From NCBI RefSeq assembly GCF_018143015.1, contig NC_054752.1, forward strand, positions 2,108,001-2,172,000: a DNA stretch of 64,000 nucleotides. Reading direction: 5' to 3'. The stretch comes from Lytechinus variegatus (taxonomy: Eukaryota; Echinodermata; Echinoidea; Temnopleuroida; Toxopneustidae). The notes beneath the pieces are model-generated. The model saw only the letters and a program-made list of their open reading frames with translations. It searched no databases and was not told the DNA's origin. Of this stretch, positions 1 to 10,240 are shown one piece after another (position 1 is the first letter of the stretch; each line of letters starts with the position of its first letter). The position numbers were made by a program, and so were the translations under genes.

Positions 1-1856
1 TCAAGGAGGTGTCGTAGGGTGGTGGCGACATCATAGTAGGGGGATATTCTCATGCGAGCTAACACTGCAAATAGCCCAGCAATGAAAATCGATCCTAGAC
101 CAGAAATACCTTCAAAACAAAAAGTCAAGTTGAAATTATTGTGTTGGATGAAGATAGGCCTAATCAACGTTAACACCAGTACAACAATAGAAATCATTTA
201 AGATATAGCACGTATTAGCAACTTTTACAATCATAAACAAAAGCCAAAGCTAGAGATCAACTTGGCATTTTATTGAACGGCTTGTTTACAACCGTGTCAA
301 TGACACATTGAAAATATATTACAAAATATTTTTTATCGTGCACTCTTTAAATCAAAGGGTGGTAATTAGGACTTATCTTTCTCCCGCATTTAGAACATTT
401 AAAGGTTCTTCGAATTATCAGGAAAAGATTCTAAACTATATTCTTTAGAACCGTGTTGAGTTCTACAAGGAACGATTAAGGTTCTTTATACAACCTATGG
501 TGTTCCTGGCTGTGTAAAGGACCTTACCATTTCTATACAGGTCTAGGCTCACCTTCAAGAACCCCATAGGTTACCTTAAGGAGTTCCTGTAGAACAACCA
601 AAATACATTTAAAAGAATCCTTTAGAAACATTTTTTCGTTTCTCTGAAGAACCGAAAAAGGTTCCCAAATACAGGAAAATGAATGGCTACAAAATAACTT
701 ACGCTAATGACACAAATTCCATGTTTTTTTTAAAATAATTATGAATCTCTTACACCCCCCCCCACCTCCCTAGATACTGGTCGATAATGTGAATAAATTA
801 TATCACAATTCTTGCTCTAATCCATTATACTTTTCCTACTTAAAGCTTGCAATGCACTTTTTTTTCTTTTTTTTTAAATGACTAGCCCTATCATTTCAAT
901 TCGATATGTTTTTTTTTATTAGTTTCTTCCATTCTTATATTCCCCTACCCCGTCTTTAATTCATAGTTTAATGATTTAAAAAATCTCTTTCCACTTCTTT
1001 TTGATCCGTTGTTTATTTGAATGTGCGGTATCCAACAATGTCATAAATAAAATTATGAAAATATTAACTTCATACAGCAAATAAAAGGCATGCGCGTGTT
1101 ACATATAAAAAGTTGTTTGGTAGAATATAAATTTTGATGTCACAGACTGCTTAATAATAAATCAATGTTTAATGAAGCCAATTAACTAAGCAAACGTGGT
1201 TTTCCAACTGGTTAACCTACATTAAAGCATTCACGTATTTTATATCAATCAAATCAGCACAATTACAGCAAACCATTTACCTTACAACCGTGTTATAGGC
1301 CTTTTTCTTTGAAGGCCGTGATTTATGATATAATTAGTGATTTCTTGTGTATTGCGAATTTTTGATATAATAACTTCAAGTTTTGACATAACTTCACCTC
1401 TTGACATGGCTAATCTGATGAATGCTCGTATCTCAAAATGTTCAACTTTTTGATGGCAGCTTAGAAGAGGCTGTATTTTATAACTGCAGCAGTTGTGGCA
1501 GTCTCATATTGTCTGAAAACAGTTTCCTGATATCCGTGAAGAAAACTCCTTCGGGGCAAAAGAATGTTGCTTCCCGTGTTATTAATGTAAACTACGGCTT
1601 TTTTTAACCGGCAATAACAAAATTATTTTTTTAGATGCGAGGTTATATCAGCCCAGCGACATTATACAAAATAAAATAAGGATAACAAAGTGATATTTAT
1701 ATTGATCGATTGTAGATAGAAAACAAGGTTTATACCGCATATCATCCTGTTCATCCATCCTTCTGCATTCCACGATCCATCGAAGAGGACCAGTGCCAGG
1801 GAGAAGAAAGCTATGGATAGGGTAGCAAGCTTGAGGAGAAGTATTCCAGATGCCAT
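1..1856 (-). CDS. partial gene, putative multi-pass membrane protein (5' end)
   Basis: Two exons on the minus strand fit together. Exon 1 is 1736-1856: an ATG in a good context (AGA before it) followed by a long hydrophobic stretch beginning MASGILLLKLATLSIAFFSL, then a short Trp-rich loop, ending in phase 1 at a GTATAA donor. Exon 2 is 1-109: it starts after a T-rich acceptor (TTTTGAAG) and the phase-1 junction completes a Gly codon. It encodes a second hydrophobic helix (GLGSIFIAGLFAVLARMRIS) and stays open to the window edge. Two membrane helices close together would suit a claudin-like or other four-helix membrane protein, but no family signature is visible. The junction and the identity are inference; the rest of the gene lies left of the window. 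Confidence 0.4.
114..1735 (-). other. putative intron of the left-edge gene
   Basis: AT-rich non-coding sequence between the two proposed exons. Positions about 400-690 are rich in degenerate GGTTCT/AGAACC motifs in both orientations, which suggests an old fold-back repeat. Homopyrimidine and poly-C runs occur near 755 and 860. No gene is visible. Confidence 0.3.
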
Positions 1857-2173
1857 TCTCAGTTCAGCACAGTTTTCAAAATATTAAAGCTACCTGACTG
1901 CTTACAAAGTCATGGTTATATTGTATCGTTAATAATAAAGGCATACGTGAGTCCATCCAAAGGTTAGCTCTATTGTCTAACAGAGTAGACTGATTTTTGC
2001 ATTTCTTTATCAGAGGGGAAGTGTTAACTTACATTTTGAACATTAGATAAGAATTGGGAGTCGTGCCAAAGTCATAAAAACACATGGAACATCACAGGGG
2101 CGTAAATCCCGGGGACAGTAGGGGTATACCCCCCCCACAATTCATACAGGTGGATGTCATGTACAATCAACCC

Positions 2174-2198
2174 CCACACACACACACACACACACACT
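2174..2198. repeat. (CA)n microsatellite
   Basis: About twelve CA units in a row. Just upstream, near 2098-2140, is a sequence starting CAGGGGCGTAAATCCCGGGG that looks like one end of a terminal-inverted-repeat element; I did not find its partner. Confidence 0.8.
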
Positions 2199-2676
2199 AT
2201 TTTCAAGACAGAAACGATGTTTTTTTTTCAATCATAAAATGACTAATAATGCGTGGGTTCATCTTTCAATGCAGTCAATTCAAATTGCTTTACACTGTGG
2301 CCTCATTATTTTGCATTCTAAAAACGCAAAATTTATCGCTTAATCTACATCTATTCTTACATGAATTTTGTCATGACAAATCCGAACGTTTAGCATATTG
2401 CAAACGTTATATCATAGAGCTATTACAGCTCTATGGTTATATCCGCTACATCAGTATAATAAGGCAATTGTCACAAGCAATTCTTTTTATTTTTGCACTC
2501 AAGCCAAATTCTAAAATTTGTTTATTAAACAAAGAAATTGTTTACAGGAATATTGATAAATTGTGTAATCCTGAAAGTTTTGTATAAAGAAAATAATCTT
2601 ATTTTAAAAAGGTATTGGTAAAGTACTCATTTTGGCCTTGTGATGGCAGTATTATTGGTTGAGTTGTTGAGTCCTC

Positions 2677-2844
2677 TGATTTTGTACTAGGGGGATTCAA
2701 ACGTTTCCAACCAACGCTTGCTTTTGAAACATTCAAAACATATGGACATTGAAACATCAATTGAAACATTAAACAATAAATGGTAAGCACATGCTTGAAC
2801 TCAATTGAAACATTACAATTGTATTAAATTTCTTTCCTGACAAT
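2677..2844 (+). repeat. dispersed repeat, copy 1 of 2
   Basis: About 165 bp that recurs at 4119-4276 with only scattered substitutions and small indels. Shared landmarks are TTGTACTAGGGG, AAACGTTTCCAA, GAAACATTCAAAACATATG and TTTCTTTCCTGACA. It contains several GAAACATT blocks. The family is not recognised. Confidence 0.65.
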
Positions 2845-3489
2845 ATCCCCCATCTTAAGATGAAATTAAGGGAACCTTAATTATATCTATTAAAGAAATC
2901 CGTAAGTAATAGACAGTAATTATGTGAAATAAGAACAAACAGTTCTTCCCGACATATCCTTTATCCTAACGACCAGCAGCCCACTATATACCATAGCATG
3001 AAAACAGGGTCTGCTTTCCATAAATACTGTTTACCCGGCCGAAAAAAAGGTAAGAAATATATTTTCCTACTGAAAATTTCCCACAATAATTCACCGTACT
3101 ATCCAAATGTAAATTCAAGCATAGCAAGTATATATATACGATTAGTACCAAGGCTTCAATGCACACCTTGGGGAGAAGTACTTTAAGAGCTATTACCAAT
3201 AGACCATCAATAAAGTACCCAATTGGAAAGATGACCACAGATGCATTTCTTTCCTAAATAATTTTGAATTATTTCAAGCAGCAGTATCTCGGTGGGACCT
3301 CCAAATTGTCACGTGGGAAGTGACTTTTTTTTATTATTTATCTACTGCTGCTTGACACCAAATAAGGAATAGGTAAAAACTGAGGATTACAGTTAGATTT
3401 AATCAAAGCTCTTAAATCATTATGTGGTCTCCTTTGATTTCTTTTACAATGATTTACATGAAAATATACATTAGATGTGGATTATGGAT

Positions 3490-3800
3490 AACAAAATATA
3501 ACTTAACTTAAACGGTAATCGTTGATGTGAGCCCCCTCATCCTATCTGGTCTGACACGCCCCACTTGGCCCTGGTGGTCGGTCCAGTTCCTGGCCTCCGC
3601 AGGTTGCGATGTCTCTTCCACTCTGCCTCGGCCTCCGCAGGCTGTGTTACCCCTCGATGAGTAGCCCCCAGATAAGAGAGATGTGGGAATAAGTGGACGA
3701 GATCGAGCCCCCAATGATGACATGAATTTTACCAGTCATGTCGGTGGAGAACCGGCGGCAGCTAGGGTCGTTATCTCGTCACCGACGTAGTCCCTCAGTT
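3490..3800. other. GC-rich island of unknown origin
   Basis: This stretch is clearly richer in G and C than its surroundings. It has a 71-codon open frame on the minus strand (3508-3723) rich in Arg, Gly and Ser. The composition suggests inserted DNA or a repeat-derived coding scrap. I recognise no domain and no splice context, so I make no functional call. Confidence 0.25.
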
Positions 3801-4118
3801 TTAACGTAGACTGCCTACACGAACATCTGTAGTCTATTCTAGGTTAGGTGGTTCTCCTTGAATTACCGAAATTAACCTCCTAATATACCCTACTGTTGCT
3901 AGGACTAACTGTAGAAATTCTATAAATTAATTCAGAGAATTTTAACAACAGATGAATACATAAAGCAACACATTCTTAATAACAAGGGACTTCCTGTGCA
4001 TTTGTATACCTATATTCATCCATGCTAAAGCACAGTATTAACTATTTACGACACCTGTATGAAGATGCTTAGCTAGTACGAAATATTTTTAACACTTGAA
4101 CAAAATATTGCATCCACC

Positions 4119-4276
4119 TGATCTTGTACTAGGGGATCAAACGTTTCCAACGCTTGCCTTTGAAACATTCAAAACATATGTACATTGAAACATCAATTGA
4201 AACATTAAACAGTAAATGCTAAGAACATGTTTGAACTCAATTGAAACATTACAATTTAAATTTCTTTCCTGACATT
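4119..4276 (+). repeat. dispersed repeat, copy 2 of 2
   Basis: Direct-orientation partner of 2677-2844, about 1.44 kb downstream. The flanks do not match, so this looks like two insertions of one family or a small old duplication. Confidence 0.65.
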
Positions 4277-4929
4277 GACCAAATCTTTAGGTAAACAAAA
4301 ACCCAGGTTTGATCCTGACGGCAATAAATTGTATGATTCCAATAACTTTTAAATATGGTTATAACTTTGATCATAAATATGATAAACGAATCGAAATGTC
4401 ATTTAAATAGGCCTACACTGGCGTGAATTGTTCATATACTGGCGCCTCTGTGGAAATGGTGGAGGCGGGGGTAAAATATACATAATATTTACCTACCCTA
4501 TATAAACTTCAAGTGTACGATGTGTTACTGATGATGAAATAATTGCCGTTAATGGAATACTTAGGCATGTTAGGACAACAAAACTTCCCATATATCTTTG
4601 CAATTTTATCAATATTTATAAGAATTTAAATCACACTAATTACCAAAATATTCTAATCAATATTTTGAATGTGAATTTTGATGAACATTTTGAATATTGC
4701 ATCATCTCCAAATACAATCTTAAAATTATTCAAAATATTTCCTTTCTGCGATTTTTTTTCCTTTTTATTTGCACCACTGTGACATTTCCACGTTTTGGAA
4801 GTTTATAGTGTGGCCTGTCATGGCCTATAATCATAAGACAATGACCCTTATTCCCGAAAATCATGAGCCCATTTTTTTTCCAATCACTGAACAAATCTCG
4901 ACTGTTTGATATTTTTCGCTCTTTATGAT

Positions 4930-5045
4930 ATAAATATGATACTACTTATAATACAATTATTACTATTATTTTTGTTGTTGTTACTTTTATTATCAATAAT
5001 ATCATTATTATTGTTGTTGTTGTTGTTATTATTATTTGTTTAGTG
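4930..5045. repeat. low-complexity (TTG)n/(ATT)n tract
   Basis: Imperfect trinucleotide repeats of TTG and ATT, with a run of five TTG units in the middle. Confidence 0.6.
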
Positions 5046-5534
5046 CAGTTTTTATATAGATATTTTTTTACTTAATTCTACGTGTACACAATATTTTTCT
5101 TAACTAAAGAGAAGAGTTGTTTAAATGTGTATTTGACATAATCAGAAATGTCAATTGGCAAGCAATATTTAGGGCAACAAGTGAATATGCACCATCGCCA
5201 AGTGTGACATTTGTTTTGCCAAAGGAGATCTGAAACCATTATTTTTCCGTGGAGCTGTGCAGGCTCTCGACTGTGTGCTTGGGTTTTAATTTTGCGAAAC
5301 TCTGTTATGTAATGTGGAGTTTGACCGATTGGAGAACACTTGATGGAATCACGTAAACATTTTCAGCGCACATTTATCAAGATAAGCATTTTCAGAGAAC
5401 ATTAAAAGGGTTCGATATAAATACTTTGGTAAGAGCAGCGTTGCATAAAATTTGATTCTGTGACATTTGCTCCACTGTAAATACCACACACTAATTCAAT
5501 GACCAACTTCAACGTTACCATGGATTGAACACTA

Positions 5535-5715
5535 TGGCCCGTATGAAGGGCCGATTGGGGCAAAAATCTCTATGAGTGTCATGTTTAATTCATTACCTCT
5601 CATGACACTCAAATAATTTATAACTGTCTCAGAATGATAACTGAAATGTTATCAGAATATGTTGAGTTTTTGGCTGCCCATAAGTTTAAACATGACTTCA
5701 GAATACGGGCCTGTA
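5535..5715. repeat. short fold-back repeat
   Basis: Two nested inverted repeats. The outer arms are GGCCCGTATGAAG at the left and CTTCAGAATACGGGCC at the right. The inner arms are TGAGTGTCATG and CATGACACTCA. The GGCCCGTATTCTGAAG-like ends recall the terminal repeats of the larger element at 20221, so this may be a small non-autonomous relative. Confidence 0.4.
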
Positions 5716-5920
5716 CGTATAGCCATGGACCTAGCCGGTCCTTGGTATACCCTACGCTAAACCTAACATAAAACCCTATACTGCCACTACGTCGGAGATG
5801 AAAGAAAGCCAGGAGCAATTAGTGTAGACCTGGTAGAATTAGAAACATATGTTGTGTCACCGTAAATCAGTTCGTCTTATCATCTTGTTTATTCTACAAT
5901 GCACTGTCTGTTTTACTATA

Positions 5921-6046
5921 ATAAATAATGTAGGATTCGTATAGCGCACGTATCCACATTCCGACGTGCTCAAGACGCTCCTAAATTACCCCCGGCTAAG
6001 CAGGTCTACCGATTTCGGTGCGCAATGTGACCTTAGTACTGCTGCT
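5921..6046 (-). repeat. SINE 3'-tail fragment
   Basis: On the minus strand this reads as a TGCGCTATACGAATCC-like tail followed by ATT repeats, matching the tail of the adjacent full SINE. It appears to be a truncated neighbouring copy. Confidence 0.4.
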
Positions 6047-6358
6047 ATTGATAATAATAATAATAAACAGTTCTTGTATAGCGCATATCACAATTATGAA
6101 TAATGTCTCTATGCGCTTCCAAAGGACTTGGATATTATCACCCCAGCTGTAGCTTGGCTGCCGTAATTACTATGATTACAGCGCACACGCATTTCAAGGA
6201 ATAAATTCCTGCCAGGTACCCATTCACTTCACCTGGGTTGAGTGAAGCATAATGTGGATAAATTTCTTGCTGAAGGAAATTACGCCATGGCTTGGATTCG
6301 AACCCACAACCCCTGTTTCAAAGTCCGGAGACTAATCCACTGGGCCACAACGCTCCAC
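6047..6358 (-). repeat. tRNA-derived SINE
   Basis: Read on the minus strand, the left end has a tRNA-like head with an A-box-like TGGCCCAGTGGATTA and a perfect B-box GGTTCGAATCC. These are the two internal RNA polymerase III promoter elements. The head is followed by a body containing CCCAGGTGAAGTGAATGGGT and a tail with GCGCTATACAAGAAC, then (TTA)n. The head alone is not a functional tRNA because its arms do not pair properly and the sequence continues as a SINE body. This kind of SINE is known from sea urchins; the exact family is not assigned. Confidence 0.75.
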
Positions 6359-7379
6359 ATCTAGAGTTCCAATTTGTTTACAATGGTTACAAGCCATATC
6401 TGATGTGATATTCCACCGAACTAAATTTTATTTATACGGCAAAATCCGATGCAGCAATTTGAAATTATATTGTATAGCTCTGTTTCTAAATGATTTTCTA
6501 AACTTAACTTTCAGCAATTTATTCCAATCATAATCATCTGCAAGTGATAGTCTATCTTGCCAAAAAAATTATAACACTTTTGGGTGTGAATTTTTTTTTA
6601 AAACTATAAAATATGTGTAGGATTGTTTTGTTTATGATATTGTAATGTCAATTGAGTCACCGGTTTTAATTTGAATAAATTTATCGTTTTGCATTCGTTG
6701 ATCACCGTGATTCTCAAGCTGAGCAGTGTTCAACTTATCGAACCAATATTTTGGAAAAGCGGTTTTAATTTTAGCATATTGAGTAAGATGCAAAGAGAAC
6801 TCATCGACAGTAGGTCTGTAATACTTTCAGAGTTTTTCCATGATCCATTTTCAATTACATTAAATGGCGTACTTTTACTATACCCTTATCGTACCATTTT
6901 CTGGAATACAATAACTTGTTTTCGTGATTTATATTTGAATTATCCCATATGATTTCATTTTCAAATTGAGTTACTTCGAATATATTAAGATAGTGAGGTT
7001 CAGCCCATGAAGTAAGTAAGTCTGAATAAAATGAATACTTTTTTACATAATTTGAACATGTCTACTGGAGATCAGGAGATAAAGAGGTAATTTACTGGTC
7101 AAAACTTGTAAAAACTCTAAAAAAAAACCCTAAGCATTTTATTTTTCCCCAGTAATGATTTTCAAAGCGCAAGATTGAATCAAACCAGGTTTTTTCTTAA
7201 TAGATGCACAGACAGAATCATACATTTCACTTTCATAGTCTAAAATAGATGAAATAAGTCATTTACATATCATCATCAAAATTTCCTATTTTTGGCCTGA
7301 TTAAGGATTTGGACAAAAATATTGTTACGTCCCGCAGCCTTTTCCTTTCAAATTCACACACATATATATATGGTTACAC
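6359..7379. other. no gene seen
   Basis: AT-rich intergenic sequence. The 93-codon frame at 6671-6952 shows no family features and is probably fortuitous. Confidence 0.4.
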
Positions 7380-7873
7380 TTCGTAATTCCGAAGGATCGT
7401 AATTCCGAAGGTTCTTTATTCCGACGGTTCGTAATTCCGAAACAAGTAAATTGCCTATACCTCGATGTTCGTTAATCCAAAGACGTAAAAAGGTTCGTTA
7501 ATCCGAACATTTGTGGCATTATTCCGAAGGTTCGATAATCCGAAAACAAAATAAAGTTCGATGTTCCGAAGGTTCGTTAGTCCGAAAGCGAAATAAGGTT
7601 CGTTAATCATTACAATTTCGGACGAACGAACCTTCGGAATTACGAACCTCATTTCGTTTTCGGATTAACGAACCTTCGGAATTACGAACCTCACTTTGTT
7701 CTCAGACTAACGAACCTTCGGAATTTATACGAACCTCATTTCGTTTCCGGACTTACGAACCTTCGGAATTACGAACCTTTGGAAATACGAACCTTCGAAA
7801 TAACGAACCTTCGAAATAACGAACCTTCGGAAAATCCGAACCTTCGAAATAACGAAGCTTCGGAATTACGAAT
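7380..7873. repeat. fold-back array of TTCGGAATTACGAACC units, copy 1
   Basis: The left half is a run of variants of GGTTCGTTAATCCGAA. The right half, from about 7615, is a run of the reverse complement (CCTTCGGAATTACGAACC), so the whole 0.5 kb can fold on itself. The outer ends CTTCGTAATTCCGAAG and CTTCGGAATTACGAA mirror each other. Units lack stop codons in some frames, which makes spurious repetitive ORFs on both strands. A second copy is at 17477-17913. Confidence 0.75.
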
Positions 7874-8257
7874 GTATGCATATAATATATACATGTATAT
7901 ACATTCTGTATATATACACAATAACAAAAGTAAGTCCCTTAAACAAACATCCATGATTTCCGAACCACTGGGAGTTTTGAATATATGTTTACATGAGCGT
8001 GTAGGTAGTTTTATAAGCTACCCGCTCAGTGAATGTTACGGACGCATTTTTTGTCATCTTCATTGAGCACCGCCAGAAGGCAAAATTGTCATTTTTTATA
8101 AGTCACAAGCCCAATATCATGACTTTGATTCCATTCTATTGGAACGAATTCCACAATCTCATCATTAAAAATCGTCAAAAGGCTAGTAAAAGGTACTTTC
8201 AAAACACGATGCAACTTGTTCTGCTAAATTTCACGGTTGAATAAACACAAGCCAAAT

Positions 8258-8278
8258 GATAGATAGATAGATAGATAT
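8258..8278. repeat. (GATA)n microsatellite
   Basis: Five GATA units. It is followed at about 8365-8520 by a purine-rich (A/G) tract of GAGA-like composition. Confidence 0.8.
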
Positions 8279-8777
8279 AAATATTCAAACAATAACACAG
8301 ATAATTACAAAATAAATAATACGGATAAAGTATGGTATTGAACCTACTTTTGTTGTGGAATTCTAGAAAGGAAAGAGAGAGAGCTGAGGATGAGGACTCG
8401 AGAGGCAGATAGAGAGAGGGTGGGTGGAAAGGGATAGAGAGAACGGGAGGGGTGAAGAGGAGTGTAGCAGAAAGTCAGAAGAAAAGAAGGTGCAAGCATT
8501 ATGAAAGAGGTAAAAACATGAAGTTGTAAGGCTGAAATTTTTTACGTTAGACTAAACAAAGTTAGAAGAATTTGAAAGTAAAATATTATTCTTAAAACAT
8601 ATTGGTATAGTGGTCCAGATTATCATTTACCGGTATATACTTCTTGTACATTAAGAAAACGTGTCATAAGGGAAAAAAGGTAGCATATTGTGGAGTTGTT
8701 TTCAAAACGGAGTGCTCGCCTCCTAACTCCATGATAGACGCCTCGTAATTGTTTCTTACAACCACGATGAGTGTACC

Positions 8778-9902
8778 CAGGCGTGGATCCAGGAGGGGGC
8801 CGAGCCGGCCCCGGCCCCCCCCCCCCCCTATTTTTTGACAACCTGCAGAAAAAAGTGTACTCTTTACCTTGATAGAAACTACGAAAAACAGAAAGAAAGG
8901 TAAGAAAGAGGTATTTTACCCATGATGGGTAATTTACAGCTTCGTAACGACCGGCCCGACCCCGAAAAGGATACCCCCAAAAAAGGTGAGGGGAAGAATT
9001 GGAAAATAGACTTTATATAAAATTGTTCGCTCGCGCTTCGCGCTCGCATTGCCTGTGTAATGAATCCCATTCAAGAGGGTTAAATGATACTAATATATAA
9101 CCAAAATATATATACAATATATCCAGTTCTGATACCAATTTGCACACAATTTTTTAGCTCGCACATCAAGCTTTCATTATTTTGTTTGATTTACACACAT
9201 TGTTAATGTGTATCAAAATGTTCAGCTCGCGCTGCGCGCTCGCATTGTTTGATTTGTGAGAAACCTATGCTCTTTGGAAATTCTTACCAAAATTTGTCAA
9301 AATGCTCCTTTATCATGTCAGTATATCAAAAAATTAAGCTCATGCTTCGTGCTCGCATTTAATTGTTTGAGACACACAGCTTGTTTATTTAAATAAAAAC
9401 ACGCTTAGACTGTTCATTTTTTTTCAGGTCGGAATATCAGAAAATTTGAACTCGCGCTTCGCACTCTCATTATTTAATTGGTGATTCTTGTATCCTCTTC
9501 ATTAATCACTAAAAACAGTCCTAATTGAGTCACTTTTCACGTTACTATATGATAAAATTTCGGCTCGCGCTTCGCGCTCGCATTGTTTAGTCGGATACTT
9601 ATCTTTGTTCATGATTATAAAAACTGCGCTGAATCTTCAGTTCTAAGGACATAAAATATCAAAGATTTTTAGCTCGCGCTTCGCGCTCGCATTATATATT
9701 AAGACCACATGAGATACCTTATATTGTTTATAGCAATAAATACTAACATATACTTAAAACGTCAGTATTTAGTTAAGACTACCCCCTGAACCCCCCCCCC
9801 CCGCCAAAAAAGCCAGATTGTAGAGGCCAATCAAAAAAATGTTGATCAAAATATTTTTCGGCCCCCCCCCCCCCCTATTGGCGAAAGCTGGATCCGCCCC
9901 TG
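8778..9902. mobile_element. non-autonomous DNA transposon with 5 bp target duplication and internal mirror repeats
   Basis: The ends are inverted repeats: CAGGCGTGGATCCAG at 8778 and CTGGATCCGCCCCTG ending at 9902. The element is flanked by GTACC on both sides (8773-8777 and 9903-9907), consistent with a 5 bp target-site duplication. It has no open frame for a transposase. Inside, GCTCGCGCTTCGCGCTCGC or close variants recur about every 100-150 bp (near 9030, 9225, 9340, 9450, 9565 and 9670). A related element in the opposite orientation is at 30014. It ends about 50 bp from the UGT1 stop codon. Confidence 0.75.
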
Positions 9903-9951
9903 GTACCTACTATTTCAAATATGGGAGCACGCTTTTCATTGAAATAACGTA

Positions 9952-10240
9952 TCAATCACCTTTTTCTTTACCATTGGTCCCAATTATAATTCTACGACAA
10001 TATCTTAAACAAAAAAGAAGAGTAGAGATAATGATTGCCACAAGTAGACAACTGATCGAGAAAAGGAACGCGACCACATCAAGGCTGTGGTAAACTATAA
10101 ATGATAATTCTCCTGCAGGCGATCTCAGGTAATCTCCGCCATATTTGATCACGTGATCTATCCAGAATGCTGCCCTTTCTCGAGCTGTCATTGGGTTGTT
10201 CCTGTTGACTGCCGAGACATGTTTTGCGACGTTTTTATAC
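9952..10240 (-). CDS. UGT: UGT1 exon 4
   Basis: 289 bp. The acceptor is TCTCTCCAG. It encodes the C-terminal part of the donor-binding lobe, the transmembrane helix and the Lys-rich cytoplasmic tail. It has the same length as UGT3 exon 4. Confidence 0.9.

Noticed and set aside
3508-3723. Real gene or the tail of a retroelement polyprotein
   Set aside because: Composition is odd but no conserved motif is visible; evidence too thin for either call.
6285-6358. tRNA gene
   Set aside because: A and B boxes are present but stems do not pair and the sequence continues into a SINE body and tail.
7455-8066. Asn/Leu/Arg-rich repeat proteins on both strands
   Set aside because: Translations of the TTCGGAATTACGAACC fold-back array; the same occurs at 17372-17752.
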